Source: Ramlibacter agri (GTDB lineage: Bacteria; Pseudomonadota; Gammaproteobacteria; Burkholderiales; Burkholderiaceae_C). From it: a stretch of DNA of 64,000 nt. This document shows positions 38,360-47,577 of this stretch, piece by piece. The position numbers were made by a program, and so were the translations under genes. Where the stretch lies: the NCBI RefSeq assembly GCF_012927085.1, contig NZ_JABBFX010000001.1, positions 62,001 to 126,000 of the forward strand, written 5' to 3'. Position 1 is the first letter of the stretch. Each line of letters begins with the position of its first letter. The notes below the pieces were generated by a model. It did not search any database, was not told where the DNA came from, and saw nothing but the letters and a program-made list of their open reading frames with translations.

Positions 38360-39820
38360 TTAACCGGGCTTCGCTGCCGCGTTCCTTCCTGCTCTGCGCC
38401 CCGACACGAACGCCCAGGCGAGATGATGGCCGTGCCCTTTCAGCAGCAAGCCGCCCTGCCCGGTCGAACCCGCTGCATACAGGCCGGGAATCGGCTTGTC
38501 ATTCGCGTCCAGCACGCGATGCTGCAGGTCCACCATCAGCCCGCCCTCGGCATGCACGAACACCGAGCGCACCGGCCCCAGCACCACATAAGGCCCCTCG
38601 CCCAGCGGCGGCACGTCGCCATCGCGCAGGCTGCGCGCCAGCGCCGCGACGTCCATCCCCAGCCGGCCGGCCAGCGCCGGCAGGCTCACCTCGCACACGG
38701 TCACGTCTGGCCGGTTGCGCAGGTAGTCGGGCACGTACGCATAGGCCACGCCCGGTGCGGTGGAAACGAAGTTCGGCCAGGCGGAGAAGCGAGCCGCCAG
38801 CTTCGCATCCAGCACGATCCAGGCTTGTCCACCCGGCTGCATGGGCACGCGATACGCCGGGCGGTCGCGTTCGTCGCAGAAGCGCTCCCCGCGCGCATTG
38901 ACCAGCCGCGCCCCCGCGTCGAACAAGGCGGGCGAAGGCGCCAGCGCCGTCGTCACGAACTGCATCACGAAAGGCCGCAGGATCGCGGCCGGCAGGAACT
39001 CGATGGCCCAGGCCATGCCGCTCGCGAGCCAGCGCCAGGGCGGCAGGCGCCGCAGCAGGGTCTCGCGCTGCGGCGGGATGAAGCGCAGCTCCGGCCCCAG
39101 CGCCAGGTCGCCGTTGACGATGCGCGCGCCCAGCGCCTCGGCCAGCTGCTGGCCGTCGCCGGTGGCCGTGGCGTTGACTCCGCCCACCTGCGCTTCGACC
39201 TCGCCCATGAAGCGCGCCTTCAGCTCCGGGCTGCTGGTGAAGTCGCCGGCGGCGAGCACCACGGCGCGGCGCGCCCGCAGTTCCTCGGCATCACCGGCAT
39301 TGCGCATCAGGACGCCGGTGACGCGTCCCTCCTCCTGCAGCAGCCGCACCACGCGCGCATCGCAGCGGATCGCCACGCCTTCGGCCCGCGCGCGCCGCTC
39401 CAGGTGGTAGATGAAGGCCCGCGAATTGGGCAGCACGTTGTGCATGCGCGGCTGGCGGTGCGGCGGCTCGGGCATCGGCCCCATGAAGCGCACGCCGGAC
39501 TCCAGCAGCCACTGGAAAGTGTCGGGGATGCCTTCGCACAGCACGCGTCGCAGCGCCGGGTTGTCGCGCGGATCGAGCTCACCGTTGAAGCCGGGCATGT
39601 CGGCCCAGTGCTCCGCCGGCGAATCGACGATGCCCTTGCGGCGCTGGTGCGGTGTCTGCGTGGACGTGATGGAACCGATGGACCAGGACGTCGAGCCACC
39701 CAGGCGCGGGTTCTTCTCCAGCAGCAGCACGGTGGCGCCGGCCGCGCGCGCCTCGATGGCAGCGGCCAGCCCGGCGCCGCCACCGCCGACAACGATGACG
39801 TCCCAGGCCGTGCCGCTCAA
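38360..39820 (-). CDS. FAD-dependent oxidoreductase, ketosteroid-dehydrogenase/fumarate-reductase type
   Basis: The 486-residue flavoprotein starts with the FAD motif VIVVGGGGAGLAAAIEARAA and EKNPRLGGSTSWSIGSI, and ends GLYAAGSTGQGGLLLKGHGH, typical of the KstD/fumarate-reductase group. No ATG gives a sensible N terminus. A TTG at 39820 overlaps the stop of the upstream SDR gene (TTGA), which explains the start by translational coupling. It is the last gene of the LIV-transporter operon. It probably dehydrogenates or reduces a C-C double bond of the pathway substrate; which one is unknown. Confidence 0.86.
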   Translation of the reverse strand: MSGTAWDVIVVGGGGAGLAAAIEARAAGATVLLLEKNPRLGGSTSWSIGSITSTQTPHQRRKGIVDSPAEHWADMPGFNGELDPRDNPALRRVLCEGIPDTFQWLLESGVRFMGPMPEPPHRQPRMHNVLPNSRAFIYHLERRARAEGVAIRCDARVVRLLQEEGRVTGVLMRNAGDAEELRARRAVVLAAGDFTSSPELKARFMGEVEAQVGGVNATATGDGQQLAEALGARIVNGDLALGPELRFIPPQRETLLRRLPPWRWLASGMAWAIEFLPAAILRPFVMQFVTTALAPSPALFDAGARLVNARGERFCDERDRPAYRVPMQPGGQAWIVLDAKLAARFSAWPNFVSTAPGVAYAYVPDYLRNRPDVTVCEVSLPALAGRLGMDVAALARSLRDGDVPPLGEGPYVVLGPVRSVFVHAEGGLMVDLQHRVLDANDKPIPGLYAAGSTGQGGLLLKGHGHHLAWAFVSGRRAGRNAAAKPG

Positions 39821-40530
39821 ACCATGCCGCCGTTCGGTTGCACTACCTGGCCATGCACCCAGGACGCCGCGTCGGACGCGAGGAAGCCCACCACCTGCGC
39901 CACCTCCTCCGGCGTGCCGATCCGGTTGAAGGGACTCATGGCGGCCGAGCGCGCCTTGGCCTCGTCGGTCTTGCCGGCGCGGAACAGGTCGGTGTCCACC
40001 GGGCCGGGCGCCACGCAATTCACGCGCACCTTGCGCGCCGCCAGCTCCTTCGCCATCGAGCGGGCCATGCCTTCCACGGCGGCCTTGCTCGCGGTGTACG
40101 GACCGCCACCTGGCACCGCATGCCGCACCATCGAGGTGGTGAGCGCGACGATGCTGCCGCCATCGGCCACCTCGCGCGCCGCCGCCGACAGCACGTTGAA
40201 GGCGCCGACGATGTTGGTCTCCACCAGCTGGCGGAAGTTGTCCGGGTCGAACTGCGCCATCGGCGCCGGTGGCACGTTGATGCCCGCGTTGGCCACTACG
40301 CAATGCGGTGCGCCGCCGAGGTCGCGCTTCACCGCGGCGAACACCTCGGCCACCCGCGCGGCATCACGGATGTCGGCCTGGTAGCCGCGCGTGCCCGCCG
40401 GGCCGTCCGCCGTGGAGACGAAGGTGTAGGCGACGGCGTAGCCATCCGCCACCAGGCGGCGCACGCAGGCCGCACCGATGCCGCGGGTGCCGCCGAAGAC
40501 GAGGGCGATCTTCTTGTCCATGTCGTTCAT
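39817..40530 (-). CDS. SDR-family NAD(P)-dependent oxidoreductase
   Basis: The 237-residue cytoplasmic enzyme has GGTRGIG near residue 14, NAGIN in the middle and an intact YTASK active site (GGGPYTASKAAVEGM). The C-terminal SWVHGQVVQPNGG is the usual SDR end. Unlike the other SDR at 31.3 kb its catalytic Tyr is present. Both ends overlap its neighbours by 4 bp: ATGA with the thiamine-diphosphate enzyme and TTGA with the flavoprotein. This shows a continuous translational unit. Substrate unknown; a hydroxy/keto intermediate of the same pathway is likely. Confidence 0.9.
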   Translation of the reverse strand: MNDMDKKIALVFGGTRGIGAACVRRLVADGYAVAYTFVSTADGPAGTRGYQADIRDAARVAEVFAAVKRDLGGAPHCVVANAGINVPPAPMAQFDPDNFRQLVETNIVGAFNVLSAAAREVADGGSIVALTTSMVRHAVPGGGPYTASKAAVEGMARSMAKELAARKVRVNCVAPGPVDTDLFRAGKTDEAKARSAAMSPFNRIGTPEEVAQVVGFLASDAASWVHGQVVQPNGGMV

Positions 40531-42305
40531 GCCTTGAAGGGTTTGCCGTAGGCCGGCTCTTTGTAGGGGATGGGTGGCAGCTGCCAGGTGCCGGTCGAAG
40601 GCGGACGCACGTCGGCGTCCACGTGCACGTCGATCACGCAGGGCCGCTTGTTCTTCAAGGCCTGCTGCACGGCCGCGCCCAGGTCCTGCGGGCGCTTCAC
40701 CGTCATGCCGTCGGCGCCGCAGGCGCGGGCCCAGGCCGCGAAGTCCGGGTTGTAGGGCTCGCCGGTGGCACCGTGATAGAAGGCCGTGCCGATCTCGCGG
40801 CCGTCGAACAAGCCGTACTGCAGGTCGCGGATGGCGCCCCAGGCGAAGTTGTTCCAGACGATCCAGACGACCGGCAGGTTGTATTCGACCGCCGTGCAAA
40901 GCACGTAAGGCGCCATCGTGAAGCCGCCATCGCCGACCACGGCCACGCAGGGCCGGCCGGGCGCGGCAAGCTGCGCGCCCAGCACGCCGCAGACGCCGAA
41001 GCCCATGGAGGAATAGCCCCAGCTGTTCAACATGCTCTGCGGCCTGCGCGCTTGCCAGAACTGCATGAACCAGTTGTGGTGCACACCCGAGTCCAGCGAC
41101 AGGATCACGTCCTCGGGCAGCAGCTTCTGCAAGGTGCCGACCACGAACTCCGGCCGCAGCGGGCTGGTGGAATCCTCGAAGTGCGGCCGCACGAAGGCTT
41201 CCCACTCGGCTTGCCAGCCGCGCACCTGGTCCAGCCAGGGCGCGTAGCGCTTCGCTTCGATCTCGGGCCGCGCTGCCGATGCGTTCAGCAGTTGCCGCGT
41301 GAACACCTTGACGTCGGCGATCACGCCCAGGTCTGGCGCGTAGTTGCGCCCCAGCTCCTGCGGGTCGATGTCCACGTGCACCAGCTTCGTCTGCGGGAAG
41401 TTCCACGAATAGCCCGCGTGCCAGCTCGATGCGGAGCGGTCGTCGAAGCGCGTGCCCAGGGTCAGCACCAGGTCGCTGCGGCGTCCCGCCTCGTTGGCGG
41501 GATAGGCGCCGTTGCGGCCGATGAAGCCCAGCGCCAGCGCGTGGTCGCCGCGAATGCAGCCCATGCCGTTGGGCGAGGTGATCACGGGGATTTGCAGGCG
41601 ATCGGCCAGCTCCGTGATCTCGGGCCCGGCTTCGGACAGCGTGGCGCCATGGCCGATGAAGATGACCGGCTTGCGCGCGGCCGCCAATAGATCCAATGCG
41701 GCGGCGATGTCGGCCTCGCTGGCGCCGGGCCGGTGCCGGCCATGCACGTGCGCGCGCGGCGGCAGTTCGACGTCCGCCTCCTCCTGGTATACGTTGTAGG
41801 GGATGTCCAGGTTCACCGGCCCGGGCCGGCCGGTGACCATGGTGTCCATCGCCTGGCGCAGGGCCAGCGGCAGCATGTCGACGCGCGTCGGCTGGAAGGC
41901 GCGCTTGGTCACCGGTCGCATCACCTGCGCGAAGTCCGCCTGGTTGTGCTTGTACAGCTCCTGGAAGGGCGCGCGGTTGTGCTGCGAGGTCGGCACGTTG
42001 GACGTGATCGCCAGGAAGGCCGAGGAGTCCGATAGCGCCGTGATCGCCGCCATCACCAGATTGGCCGAGCCCGGCCCGGTGGACGTGAGCGTCGCCACCG
42101 GCTTGTGCTTGACGCGGAAGTAGGCGTCGGCCATGTGGCCGGCGCACTGCTCGTGCCGCGGCGAGATGAGCTTGATGCGGTCGCGCCGCTCGTACAGCGC
42201 GTCGAGGATGCCGACGTTGCCATGCCCGCAGATGCCGAAGATGTACGGAACCTCCTCCTGCACCAGGTAGTCGGCGATCAGCTCGCCGCCCTTCATCTTG
42301 GCCAT
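40527..42305 (-). CDS. Thiamine-diphosphate-dependent enzyme, acetolactate-synthase-like
   Basis: The 592-residue protein has the three domains of the ThDP decarboxylase/carboligase family. The cofactor-activating Glu52 is in SPRHEQCAGHMADAY, and the Mg-ThDP motif is VGDGGFTMAP near 455 followed by WNNFAWGAI. The GHGNVGILDALYER start is not that of biosynthetic acetolactate synthase. It may decarboxylate a 2-oxo acid or condense an aldehyde with one; the next enzyme is an aldehyde dehydrogenase, which supports aldehyde formation. ATG 42305 follows AGGGAGAAGG. Glyoxylate carboligase or sulfoacetaldehyde acetyltransferase are less likely alternatives. Confidence 0.87.
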   Translation of the reverse strand: MAKMKGGELIADYLVQEEVPYIFGICGHGNVGILDALYERRDRIKLISPRHEQCAGHMADAYFRVKHKPVATLTSTGPGSANLVMAAITALSDSSAFLAITSNVPTSQHNRAPFQELYKHNQADFAQVMRPVTKRAFQPTRVDMLPLALRQAMDTMVTGRPGPVNLDIPYNVYQEEADVELPPRAHVHGRHRPGASEADIAAALDLLAAARKPVIFIGHGATLSEAGPEITELADRLQIPVITSPNGMGCIRGDHALALGFIGRNGAYPANEAGRRSDLVLTLGTRFDDRSASSWHAGYSWNFPQTKLVHVDIDPQELGRNYAPDLGVIADVKVFTRQLLNASAARPEIEAKRYAPWLDQVRGWQAEWEAFVRPHFEDSTSPLRPEFVVGTLQKLLPEDVILSLDSGVHHNWFMQFWQARRPQSMLNSWGYSSMGFGVCGVLGAQLAAPGRPCVAVVGDGGFTMAPYVLCTAVEYNLPVVWIVWNNFAWGAIRDLQYGLFDGREIGTAFYHGATGEPYNPDFAAWARACGADGMTVKRPQDLGAAVQQALKNKRPCVIDVHVDADVRPPSTGTWQLPPIPYKEPAYGKPFKA

Positions 42306-42316
42306 GTCCTTCTCCC

Positions 42317-43741
42317 TCAAGCCGTGATCGTGACCATGCGCTCTTCGGTCATCTCGCGCACGGCGTAGTGTGGACCTTCGCGGCCGAAGCCGCTGTCCTT
42401 GCTGCCGCCGTAGGGCATCATGTCCACGCGCGAGCTGGAAGTCTCGTTGATGTGCACGCCGCCGACCACCAGCTTGCGCGCCAGCCGGAAAGCGTCGTCC
42501 AACTTGTTCGTGAAGATGCCGGTGGCCAGGCCGTAAGGCGTGCCGTTGATGCGGGCGATGGCCTCGTCCACTTTCGCGAAGGGCTCGATGCAGACCACCG
42601 GCCCGAAGATCTCCTGGCAGGACACGTTCATCGCCGGCGAGATCCCGCTCAGCAAGGTCGGCGGAATGACGGCGCCACGCCGCTCACCGCCGGCCAGCCG
42701 GCGCGCACCGAGCGCCATCGCCTGCGCGATCCAGGCTTCGATGCGTTCGGCCGCGGCCTCGCTGATGACCGGCCCGACCACCGTGTCCGCCTTCGCGGGG
42801 TCGCCGAAAGGCAGCGCCCGCACCAGCGCGCCCAGCCGCTCCTCGACGCGCTCCCGCAGCGCCTGCTGCACCAGCAGGACCTGCACCGAGGTGCACACCT
42901 GGCCAGCCTTGCGGTAGCCCGCGTTCACCACCTTGGGCAGCGCCTTGTCCAGGTCCGCGTCCTCCGCCAGCACCGTGAAGGCGATCGAGCCCAGCTCCAT
43001 CTGCGTGCGGCGCAGGCCGGCGCGGGCATGGATGTCGCGGCCCACCTCGGTGCTGCCGGTGAAGGCGTAGAAGCGCACCAGCGGCTCGTCCAGCAGCCAC
43101 TGCACCACCTGCGCGCCGCCATGCACCACGGCCAGCAGGCCAGGGGGCAGGCCGGCCGCGAGCAGGCATTCGGCCATCAGGTTGGCCGTGCGCGGCGTGT
43201 GCGAGGACGGCTTCAGCACCACGGCATTGCCGGCCGCGAGCGCCGGCGCCACCTTGTGGGCGACGGTGTTCAGCGGCGCATTGAAGGGCGTGATGGCGCA
43301 CACCACGCCCAGCGGCACGCGGATGGTGAAACCGAAACGGCCTTCCTGCTGCGGCGCGCCGGCCAGCGGGATGACGTCGCCGGCGAGCCGCCGCGCCTCT
43401 TCGGCGGACAGCTGGAAGGTCTGCACCGTGCGCTTCAGTTCGCCCTGCGCATCCGACTGCGTGAAGCCGGCCTCGCGCTGCATGGCGGCGACGATCTCGC
43501 CCGCGCGCTGCTCGATCTGCGCCGCCGCGCGATCGAGGATCGCGCCGCGTTCGAAGGGACTCAGCACCGACGATTCGAACGCAGCATGGGCATGCTGCAC
43601 GGCCTGCCGCACCTGTTCGCGGCCCGCGCGGTGCAGCTTCCAGCAGGGCGTGAGCCGGTACTTGTCGAGGACTTCGCTCGTCTCTGCGCCGGCGACCCAT
43701 TCGCCGCCGACCAGGACCCGGCACTCCGGCAAGGCTTCCAT
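42317..43741 (-). CDS. NAD(P)-dependent aldehyde dehydrogenase
   Basis: The 474-residue enzyme has all ALDH catalytic elements: Asn in ITPFNAPLN, Lys in LKPSSHTP, Glu in QMELGSIAF and the nucleophile Cys283 in KAGQVCTSVQ. GSTEVG marks the cofactor site. It oxidises an aldehyde to an acid. Its ATG overlaps the cupin stop by one base (TGATG). Together with the thiamine-diphosphate enzyme it suggests a 2-oxo acid to aldehyde to acid sequence; this is inference. Substrate unknown. Confidence 0.92.
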   Translation of the reverse strand: MEALPECRVLVGGEWVAGAETSEVLDKYRLTPCWKLHRAGREQVRQAVQHAHAAFESSVLSPFERGAILDRAAAQIEQRAGEIVAAMQREAGFTQSDAQGELKRTVQTFQLSAEEARRLAGDVIPLAGAPQQEGRFGFTIRVPLGVVCAITPFNAPLNTVAHKVAPALAAGNAVVLKPSSHTPRTANLMAECLLAAGLPPGLLAVVHGGAQVVQWLLDEPLVRFYAFTGSTEVGRDIHARAGLRRTQMELGSIAFTVLAEDADLDKALPKVVNAGYRKAGQVCTSVQVLLVQQALRERVEERLGALVRALPFGDPAKADTVVGPVISEAAAERIEAWIAQAMALGARRLAGGERRGAVIPPTLLSGISPAMNVSCQEIFGPVVCIEPFAKVDEAIARINGTPYGLATGIFTNKLDDAFRLARKLVVGGVHINETSSSRVDMMPYGGSKDSGFGREGPHYAVREMTEERMVTITA

Positions 43742-44133
43742 CACAGCGCCTCCTCGTGGTCCTCGGCCGGCGTCGTCACCACCAGGAACACAAGGCCGTT
43801 CGTTCCGGTGTTGGTGAAGCTGTGGCGGATGCCAGGCGGCACGTAGACGTAGTCGTGCGGCCGCATCAGGTGACGCTCGTCGTCCAGCGTCAGCACGCCC
43901 TCGCCTTCCAGCACGTAATAGATCTGTTCCTGCACCGCGTGCACGTGTTCGCCCACGTAGGCGGCCGGCGCGTAGCGCGAGATGCGGAAGTCGACGCGGC
44001 GCGAGCCGGCGTTCTCCGGGCCCACCAGCGCCTTGGAAAGCGCGCCGCCGAAGTGGCCGGGGTATTCCTTCCACGGCAGCAGCGCCATCTTCTCCACGAA
44101 GGCGGTGTCGCGCCGGGTCTTGCGGACGGTCAT
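43741..44133 (-). CDS. Small cupin-domain protein
   Basis: The 130-residue single-domain cupin carries both metal motifs: GEHVHAVQEQIYYVLEGEG (His-x-His-x3-Glu pattern) and PPGIRHSFTN. Such proteins bind one Mn, Fe or Zn ion and act as isomerases, dioxygenases or sensors. The first 40 residues are basic and mention KEYPGHFGGALSKAL. ATG 44133 has GAAGGAAAG upstream. It lies between the LIV transporter and the aldehyde dehydrogenase, so an enzymatic role in the pathway is likely, but no reaction can be assigned. Confidence 0.85.
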   Translation of the reverse strand: MTVRKTRRDTAFVEKMALLPWKEYPGHFGGALSKALVGPENAGSRRVDFRISRYAPAAYVGEHVHAVQEQIYYVLEGEGVLTLDDERHLMRPHDYVYVPPGIRHSFTNTGTNGLVFLVVTTPAEDHEEAL

Positions 44134-44143
44134 GGTCTTTCCT

Positions 44144-46717
44144 TCAGAGCCAGAGGATCTTCTTGCGGTACTCGAGGTCGGCCAGCAGCGGCTCGGCCGG
44201 GCCGGTGTGGAACACGGCACCGCGCTCCAGCGCATAGACGCGGTCGGCCAGCGCCAGCACCAGGTCGAGGTTGTGTTCGACGATGACGATGGAGACCTCG
44301 CGCCGCAGCTGGTCGAACACGGTGAACAGCTCCTGCACGACGGCCGGCGCGAGGCCTTCGAAGGGCTCGTCCAGCAGCAGCAGCTTGACGTTGCCGGACA
44401 GCGCGCGGGCCACGGCCACCATCTGCTGCTCGCCGCCGGAGAGGTAGTCGGCGGCGACGTGCATGCGCTCCTTCAGCCGCGGGAAGTACGCGAGGATCTT
44501 CTCCTCGCTCCAGGCCACGCCGTGGCTGCCGTCGGTGGCCCGCGCCAGCCGGCCCAGCGCCAGGTTCTCGGCGACCGTCATGCCGGCGAACAGGCCGCGC
44601 CCCTGCGGCACGTAGCCGATTCCCAGCCGCGCGATCTTCGGCGCCGGCAGGCCGGCGATGGCGTGGCCTTCGAACTCGATGCTGCCTGAGGCCGGCAGCA
44701 GCAGGCCGCACAGAGACTTCAGCAGGGTCGACTTGCCCGCGCCATTGCGCCCCAGCAGCGCGACGATCTCGCCTTCGCGCACTTCCAGGCTGGCGTCGTT
44801 GAGGATATGGCTCTTGCCGTAAAAGGCGTTGACGCCTTCGAACTTCAGCAGCAACGGCCGCTCGACACCCGCGGCCACCGCCGTGCGCCCGGTGACTGCC
44901 GGCGTGCCGGTGCCGGTGTAGACCTCCTGCACGCGCCGGTCCGTGCGCACCGCCTCCGGCGTTCCGGTCATCAGCACCTGGCCCTGGTTCATCACCGTGA
45001 CCTGCTGCGAGAAGTCCAGCACACGGTCGATGTCGTGCTCCACGATCAGCACCGGGATGTGGTGCGCGATGGTCTTCACCAGCCGGCACACGCGCTCGCG
45101 CTCCGCCGCGGCCAGGCCGGCCAGCGGCTCGTCCAGCAGCAGCACCTGCGGCTTGGAGCCGAGCGCGATGCCCAGGTCCACCAGCCGTTGGCCGCCATAG
45201 GACAGGTCTCCACCCAAGGTGTCCTCGATGCCTTCCAGGCCCAGGAAGCGCAGCAGCTCGCGCGTCTCCTCCTGCACCTGCGCGTAGCTGCGAGCGTCGC
45301 GCCACAGGTTGAAGCGGCCCGGGTGGCGCGCCTGCAGCGACAGCCGCAGGTTCTCCTCGATGCTGAGGCCCTTGAACAGGTTGGTGATCTGGAAGGAGCG
45401 CGCCAGGCCATGGTGGCAGATGCGCTCCGGCGCCATTCCGTCCACGGGCTGGCCATGCAGCTTCACGCTGCCGGCATCCGGCCCGAACATGCCGGAGATG
45501 AGGTGGAAGGCCGTGGTCTTGCCGGCGCCGTTGGGCCCGATCAGCGCATGCACCTGGCCGGCTTGCACCGTGAGGCTCACGCCATCGACGGCGCGGATGC
45601 CGCCGAAGTTCTTGCGGATGCCGTCCACTTCCAGCACCGCACCCACGCGCGGCGCCGGGCACAGGAAGGAAGGCAGCGGCAGTCCTTCGTGGATGCGCCG
45701 CCGGCTCATGGCCGCGGACTCTTCCGGCGGCGGCTTCAGTCGGCGCCGGACCTGCTCCCAGATGCCGGCCAGGCCCGAGGGCGAGAACAGCACGAAGCCG
45801 ACGAAGGTGAGGCCGAACCAGAACAGCCAGTTGTCCGTGTGGATGGAAAACAGCTCGCGGAACAGCAGGTAGAACAGCACGCCCAGCGCCGGCCCCAGGA
45901 AGCTGCGCATGCCGCCGATCACCACCATGGCCAGCATCTCGCCGGAGAAGCCGACGGTGGTCGACTCCGCCGCGGCGAGCCGGTGCGCGAACACCAGCAG
46001 CCCGCCCGCCACGCCGGTCCAGGTCATCGCGATGACGAAGGCCAGCAGCTTGTAGCGGCGCACCGCATAGCCCTGGAAGGCGGCGCGCTGCTCGTTCTCG
46101 CGGATCGCTACCAGCACGTGGCCGAAGGGCGAGCGCACCACGCGCAGCAAGGCGTACAGCGCGCCCAGCGCCACCAGCGCGGTGAAGGCATAGTAGGCGC
46201 GGTCGTCGTTCAAGTCGATCGGCCCGAGCCGCCCGCGCTCGAGGCCGCCCATGCCACCTTCGCCACCGGTCACCGCGGTCCAGCGGAAAGCCACCGCATA
46301 GGTCAGCGCACAAAGCGCCAGCGTCATCAGCGAGAAATAGACGCCGCGCCGGCGCAGGACGAGGAAACCCACCACCAGCGACAGCAAGGCCATGAAGACG
46401 GCGGTGCACAGCAACGGCATCCACACCTGCCCCGGGAACCAGTGCTTCTGCGCCAGCGCCGCCGCATAGCCGCCGACACCGAACCAGGCGGCATGGCCGA
46501 AGGAGACGAGCCCGGTGTAGCCCACCAGCAGGTTCAGGGCCATCGTCGCCATGCACAAGACGACCACGACGATGGCGTTGTCCACGGTCAGGCCGATGGC
46601 CCGCAGCAGGAAGGGCAGCAGCACCAGGCCGGCCGCGCCCAGCCACAGCGGCCGCCATGCGTGGTCCGCGGCGTGCGCCGGTCCCGCGGGCGCGGCGATG
46701 CTATTCGAAACGCTCAA
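44144..46717 (-). CDS. Triple-fused branched-chain-type ABC transporter: LivM permease + LivG + LivF ATPases
   Basis: One 857-residue chain contains three usually separate subunits. Residues 1-330 are a LivM permease with about nine helices (LVGYTGLVSFGHAAWFGVGG near 64-83). A linker (331-358) leads to LivG: Walker A GPNGAGKT 394-401, signature LSYGGQ 505-510, Walker B LLLDE 526-530. LivF fills 620-857: Walker A GRNGAGKST 656-664, signature LSGGEQ 759-764, Walker B LLLDE 780-784. The frame is open throughout with no stop or frameshift. It overlaps livH by 17 bp. LivM-LivG fusions are known; inclusion of LivF as well is unusual to my knowledge. Confidence 0.94.
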   Translation of the reverse strand: MSVSNSIAAPAGPAHAADHAWRPLWLGAAGLVLLPFLLRAIGLTVDNAIVVVVLCMATMALNLLVGYTGLVSFGHAAWFGVGGYAAALAQKHWFPGQVWMPLLCTAVFMALLSLVVGFLVLRRRGVYFSLMTLALCALTYAVAFRWTAVTGGEGGMGGLERGRLGPIDLNDDRAYYAFTALVALGALYALLRVVRSPFGHVLVAIRENEQRAAFQGYAVRRYKLLAFVIAMTWTGVAGGLLVFAHRLAAAESTTVGFSGEMLAMVVIGGMRSFLGPALGVLFYLLFRELFSIHTDNWLFWFGLTFVGFVLFSPSGLAGIWEQVRRRLKPPPEESAAMSRRRIHEGLPLPSFLCPAPRVGAVLEVDGIRKNFGGIRAVDGVSLTVQAGQVHALIGPNGAGKTTAFHLISGMFGPDAGSVKLHGQPVDGMAPERICHHGLARSFQITNLFKGLSIEENLRLSLQARHPGRFNLWRDARSYAQVQEETRELLRFLGLEGIEDTLGGDLSYGGQRLVDLGIALGSKPQVLLLDEPLAGLAAAERERVCRLVKTIAHHIPVLIVEHDIDRVLDFSQQVTVMNQGQVLMTGTPEAVRTDRRVQEVYTGTGTPAVTGRTAVAAGVERPLLLKFEGVNAFYGKSHILNDASLEVREGEIVALLGRNGAGKSTLLKSLCGLLLPASGSIEFEGHAIAGLPAPKIARLGIGYVPQGRGLFAGMTVAENLALGRLARATDGSHGVAWSEEKILAYFPRLKERMHVAADYLSGGEQQMVAVARALSGNVKLLLLDEPFEGLAPAVVQELFTVFDQLRREVSIVIVEHNLDLVLALADRVYALERGAVFHTGPAEPLLADLEYRKKILWL

Positions 46718-47576
46718 TCCGCTCTCCCAACAGGCCGCGCGGGCGCAGCAGCAGCACCAGGAACATCAGCACGTACATCGAGGCTTCGGCGGCCGCCGGC
46801 AGGAAGAAGATCGTCGCCCCGCGCACCACGCCCACCAGCACCGCGGCCAGCACCACGCCCCAGAAGCTGCCCAGGCCACCGATCACGACCACGACGAACG
46901 CAGCGGTCATCACCTCGGTGCCCATGGCCGGATGCACGATGGTGATCGGCCCGAACAGCGCGCCGGCCAGCGCCGCGCTCGCCACGCCCAGCACCACGAT
47001 CGCCGTCATGTAGGGCTGCAGGCGGATGCCCAGCACCGCCACCATGTCGGGACGCTGCACGCCGGCGCGCACGACGCGGCCGAAGGCCGTCTTGTTCAAC
47101 AGCAGCCAGACGCCCGCCAGCAGCACCAGCACCAGCGCGAGCAGCAGCAGGCGGTAGCGCGAGAACATGAAGTCGCCGACCAGCACGTTGCCCTTGAAGC
47201 CGGGCGGCATGCTGGAAGGCAGCGGCGCCGCGCCCCACAGCATGCGGATCGCCTGCTCGGCCAGCAGCGCCAGCCCGAAGGTGACCAGCAGGCTGAGGAT
47301 GGGGTCGGCCGTGTAGAAGCGGCGCAGCAGGAAGCGCTCGAACAGGATGCCCAGCACGCCGACGGCCACCGGCGACAACGCCACACCCGCGCCCCAGCCG
47401 AGCCGGCGCCCGATCTCCAGCGAGAGATAGGCGCCCAGCGCGTAGAAGGCGCCGTGCGCGAGGTTGACGACGCCCCCGACGCTGAAGATCAGCGAGAGTC
47501 CGAGCGCAAGCAGCAGGTAGTAGCCGCCGAGAACCAGCCCGTTGACCAGCTGCTCGAGGAGGAAGGTGAGTTCCAT
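46701..47576 (-). CDS. livH: Branched-chain-type ABC transporter permease LivH
   Basis: The 291-residue inner-membrane permease starts MELTFLLEQLVNGLVLGGYY and has the LivH pattern VNLAHGAFYALGAYLSLEIG near residue 37, with about eight helices. It pairs with the LivM domain of the fused protein to form the channel. The next gene begins inside its last codons (17-bp overlap). It begins one base after the livK stop. The substrate is likely a carboxylate or amino-acid-like compound used by the downstream enzymes, as this transporter class is widely recruited to catabolic operons. Confidence 0.93.
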   Translation of the reverse strand: MELTFLLEQLVNGLVLGGYYLLLALGLSLIFSVGGVVNLAHGAFYALGAYLSLEIGRRLGWGAGVALSPVAVGVLGILFERFLLRRFYTADPILSLLVTFGLALLAEQAIRMLWGAAPLPSSMPPGFKGNVLVGDFMFSRYRLLLLALVLVLLAGVWLLLNKTAFGRVVRAGVQRPDMVAVLGIRLQPYMTAIVVLGVASAALAGALFGPITIVHPAMGTEVMTAAFVVVVIGGLGSFWGVVLAAVLVGVVRGATIFFLPAAAEASMYVLMFLVLLLRPRGLLGERIERFE

Positions 47577-47577
47577 C

